Shown here: one piece after another, positions 62,765 through 64,000 of the stretch | How the letters are laid out: each line of letters begins with the position of its first letter | Numbering within the stretch: position 1 is the first letter of the stretch | DNA from: Acidobacteriaceae bacterium | Lineage (GTDB): Bacteria; Acidobacteriota; Terriglobia; Terriglobales; Acidobacteriaceae | Direction: 5' to 3' | Length of the DNA: 64,000 nt | NCBI GenBank assembly: GCA_025350325.1 | Contig: JANXYB010000005.1 | Span: 19,283 to 83,282 of the forward strand | Translations under genes and position numbers: made by a program | The notes under the pieces: model-generated | Told to the model about the DNA's origin: nothing | The model's database searches: none | Seen by the model: only the letters and a program-made list of their open reading frames with translations

Positions 62765-63595
62765 ATGGCCCATTCCAATGCCATGCCCACGCCCGTGGCT
62801 CTCCCCGGGGTTTCAAAAATTGTTGCAATCGGTTCCGGCAAGGGTGGAGTAGGCAAGACCACGGTCGCCGTTAACCTGGCCATTGCGCTCTCTCGTCTCG
62901 GTCAACGCGTCGGCTTGATTGACGCCGACATTTATGGCCCCAACGTGCCGCTCATGATGGGTTCATCGCAGCAGCCGCGCATCAGCACCGAGAACCAGAT
63001 TCAACCCAACGATGTGCACGGCATCAAGACCATCTCTATCGGCTACATCTCTCCGGGCGACAAGCCCCTGGTGATGCGCGGCCCCATGTTGCATCAGATC
63101 ATTCGCCAATTCCTGCAACAAGTGGATTGGGGCGAGCTCGACTACCTCATCGTCGATCTGCCGCCTGGCACCGGAGACGTCGTCATCTCTCTGGTGCAGA
63201 CTGTGCCGCTCACAGGAGCCGTAATCGTATCTACGCCCAGCGACGTCAGTCTGCAAGACGCGCGTAAAGCTCTCGAAATGTTCGCGCAGGTCAATGTTGA
63301 AGTGCTTGGCATCGTCGAAAATATGAGTCACTTCACCTGCCCGCACTGCCATCAGGAAATCGACATATTCTCAAGGGGCGGCGCCGAACGCACGGCGCAG
63401 CAATTCAACTTGCCGTTCCTCGGCTCGATAGAATTGGTCCCCGCCATTCGCGAAGGCGGCGACCGCGGTCTTCCTGTTGCGCTGGCCGGGCCCAAGAGCC
63501 CCACTGCCGCAGAGTTTTATGCAATCGCGCAAAAGCTGATGGAGCGTGCCGAAGCAGCCGCCGCGGCCGCCTCGGACGTCATTGAAATCAGCTAG
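62765..63595 (+). CDS. mrp: Mrp/NBP35-family iron-sulfur carrier ATPase (ApbC)
   Basis: P-loop ATPase of 276 residues that carries and hands over 4Fe-4S clusters. The deviant Walker A is GSGKGGVGKTT, followed by VGLIDADIYGPNVPLM, DYLIVDLPPGTGD and the cluster ligands CPHC (near residue 187), all intact. The N-terminal FSCA/MIP18-like domain that many bacterial Mrp proteins carry is absent; the protein begins 15 residues before the P-loop. AAAGGAG precedes the ATG. The C-terminal tail is Ala-rich. The final gene of the operon; no terminator is visible within 60 bases. Confidence 0.93.
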   Translation: MAHSNAMPTPVALPGVSKIVAIGSGKGGVGKTTVAVNLAIALSRLGQRVGLIDADIYGPNVPLMMGSSQQPRISTENQIQPNDVHGIKTISIGYISPGDKPLVMRGPMLHQIIRQFLQQVDWGELDYLIVDLPPGTGDVVISLVQTVPLTGAVIVSTPSDVSLQDARKALEMFAQVNVEVLGIVENMSHFTCPHCHQEIDIFSRGGAERTAQQFNLPFLGSIELVPAIREGGDRGLPVALAGPKSPTAAEFYAIAQKLMERAEAAAAAASDVIEIS

Positions 63596-63771
63596 CCATT
63601 TTCGACACGATTGCTCCCACGGGAGGCAAGTGCGCGCACGGGCGCTCGCGTCCAAACACCTTTGGCCTACGTCGCGTTCGTATTTTTCTCGTTGTATTTG
63701 CACTAAGAACAGACGCGACCAGAAATTAATTTGCGATGTTCAAAGATCCGATTGAGAAGCATCTTTCAGTC

Positions 63772-63800
63772 TTGACAAAGGCGTCTCCCCGAGTTTGCTT
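63772..63800 (+). promoter_or_regulatory. Possible sigma-70-type promoter
   Basis: A perfect TTGACA (63772-63777) with TTGCTT 17 bases downstream (63795-63800). The -10 matches the consensus at only two positions, so this is tentative. It would drive the leader ORF and hairpin described below. Confidence 0.35.
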
Positions 63801-63861
63801 TGCAATGTGAAGTGACTTTTGCATGAATGAACTGAATGAAGCCTGATCCGTTTTTTTATGC

Positions 63862-63888
63862 ATGACTTTGCGTAGCAAAGTTATTTTT
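63862..63888 (+). terminator. Hairpin with T tract, terminator or attenuator
   Basis: Arms ACTTTGC (63865-63871) and GCAAAGT (63875-63881) pair around the loop GTA and can extend by three weaker pairs, followed by TTTT. It lies seven bases before the Shine-Dalgarno of the leader ORF. Confidence 0.6.
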
Positions 63889-63905
63889 AGACCTAGGAGA
63901 AAGCA

Positions 63906-63941
63906 ATGAACGATACTCCAGTATTTTCTTGCGCCTCGTAG
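63906..63941 (+). CDS. Possible 11-residue leader peptide
   Basis: ATG at 63906 is preceded by an excellent AGGAG at 63895-63899, six bases away, but the frame closes after 11 codons (MNDTPVFSCAS). The strength of the site is out of proportion to a chance frame. A second ATG at 63950 opens a frame that runs off the window. The short ORF may be a leader peptide that controls the gene beyond the edge. It has no run of one amino acid that would point to an amino-acid attenuator. Confidence 0.35.
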   Translation: MNDTPVFSCAS

Positions 63942-63949
63942 CTCACACT

Positions 63950-64000
63950 ATGTACTACAGCCGGGAAGCCGACGGCGCGGGTTTTATTCGAAAAGAAATA
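63950..64000 (+). CDS. Possible partial gene start at window edge
   Basis: An open frame begins at ATG 63950 (MYYSREADGAGFIRKEI) and continues past the end of the window. It has no clear ribosome site of its own; translation could depend on ribosomes finishing the 11-codon ORF nine bases upstream. Too short to identify. Confidence 0.25.
   Translation, partial: MYYSREADGAGFIRKEI

Larger units (their letters stand above)
63596..63905. other. Non-coding leader region at the right edge
   Basis: No open frame of note on either strand. TTGACA at 63772-63777 looks like a -35 box, though the matching -10 (TTGCTT, 17 bases on) is weak. The T-rich 63848-63860 segment precedes the hairpin listed next. 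Confidence 0.4.

Overview
The window looks like chromosomal DNA of a motile Gram-negative soil bacterium of the Acidobacteriota, most likely the class Terriglobia. This placement is inference from three things: very large Oar-type TonB-dependent receptors with an N-terminal carboxypeptidase-regulatory-like domain, plentiful secreted or periplasmic TPR proteins and glycoside hydrolases, and G+C-rich DNA with frequent GTG and TTG starts. Alignment of the mdh, hom or addA products would settle it. I see no phage, transposase, integrase or CRISPR array. The region reads as core chromosome with accessory carbohydrate genes.

Layout. 0.2-6.2 kb: malate dehydrogenase with a strong terminator, a large TonB-dependent receptor, and a converging Nudix/alpha-beta hydrolase pair joined by a GTGA overlap. 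6.3-13.0 kb: a CopZ-like chaperone and CopA copper ATPase, then a single gene carrying both LptF-like and LptG-like halves, then an MsbA-like ABC exporter, so envelope lipid export follows copper export. 13.0-18.7 kb: a late flagellar cluster, with fliC, fliD and fliS leftward and flbD, motA and motB rightward from a shared control region holding sigma-28 promoter elements. 18.7-22.7 kb: YjbQ, a small TPR protein, an endonuclease III/MagIII-like glycosylase and an MMPL transporter.

22.7-36.2 kb: a secreted GH2 enzyme, a sparse region with tRNA-Asp(GTC), a DeoR-type regulator, a second Oar-like receptor, a TPR protein, an IclR regulator, an ABC exporter and a small membrane protein. 36.3-38.4 kb: a ketodeoxygluconate-type sugar kinase and a CusF-SCO1 copper lipoprotein. 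38.4-46.6 kb: overlapping AddB-like and AddA-like nuclease/helicase genes, converging on a membrane-anchored MutS-family ATPase. 46.7-50.1 kb: pstC-pstA-pstB-phoU without pstS. 50.4-54.2 kb: a GH78-type enzyme, a LacI regulator and a small Cys-rich protein. 54.4-58.7 kb: homoserine dehydrogenase, divergent from a small secreted Cys/His protein that precedes a third TonB receptor with a different plug type. 58.7-63.6 kb: a sirtuin, a quinone oxidoreductase, a GT2 glycosyltransferase, a TPR protein, an acyl-CoA thioesterase and an Mrp-type ATPase.

The last 400 bases hold an uncommon arrangement at the edge of the window: a TTGACA box, an intrinsic-terminator-like hairpin, a strong Shine-Dalgarno and an 11-codon ORF. 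This could be a leader-peptide attenuator for a gene beyond the window. I found no clear-cut new system. The best candidates for follow-up are this leader, the small secreted protein paired with the third receptor, the LptF-LptG fusion, the AddAB/membrane-MutS neighbourhood and the divergent sigma-28 region.
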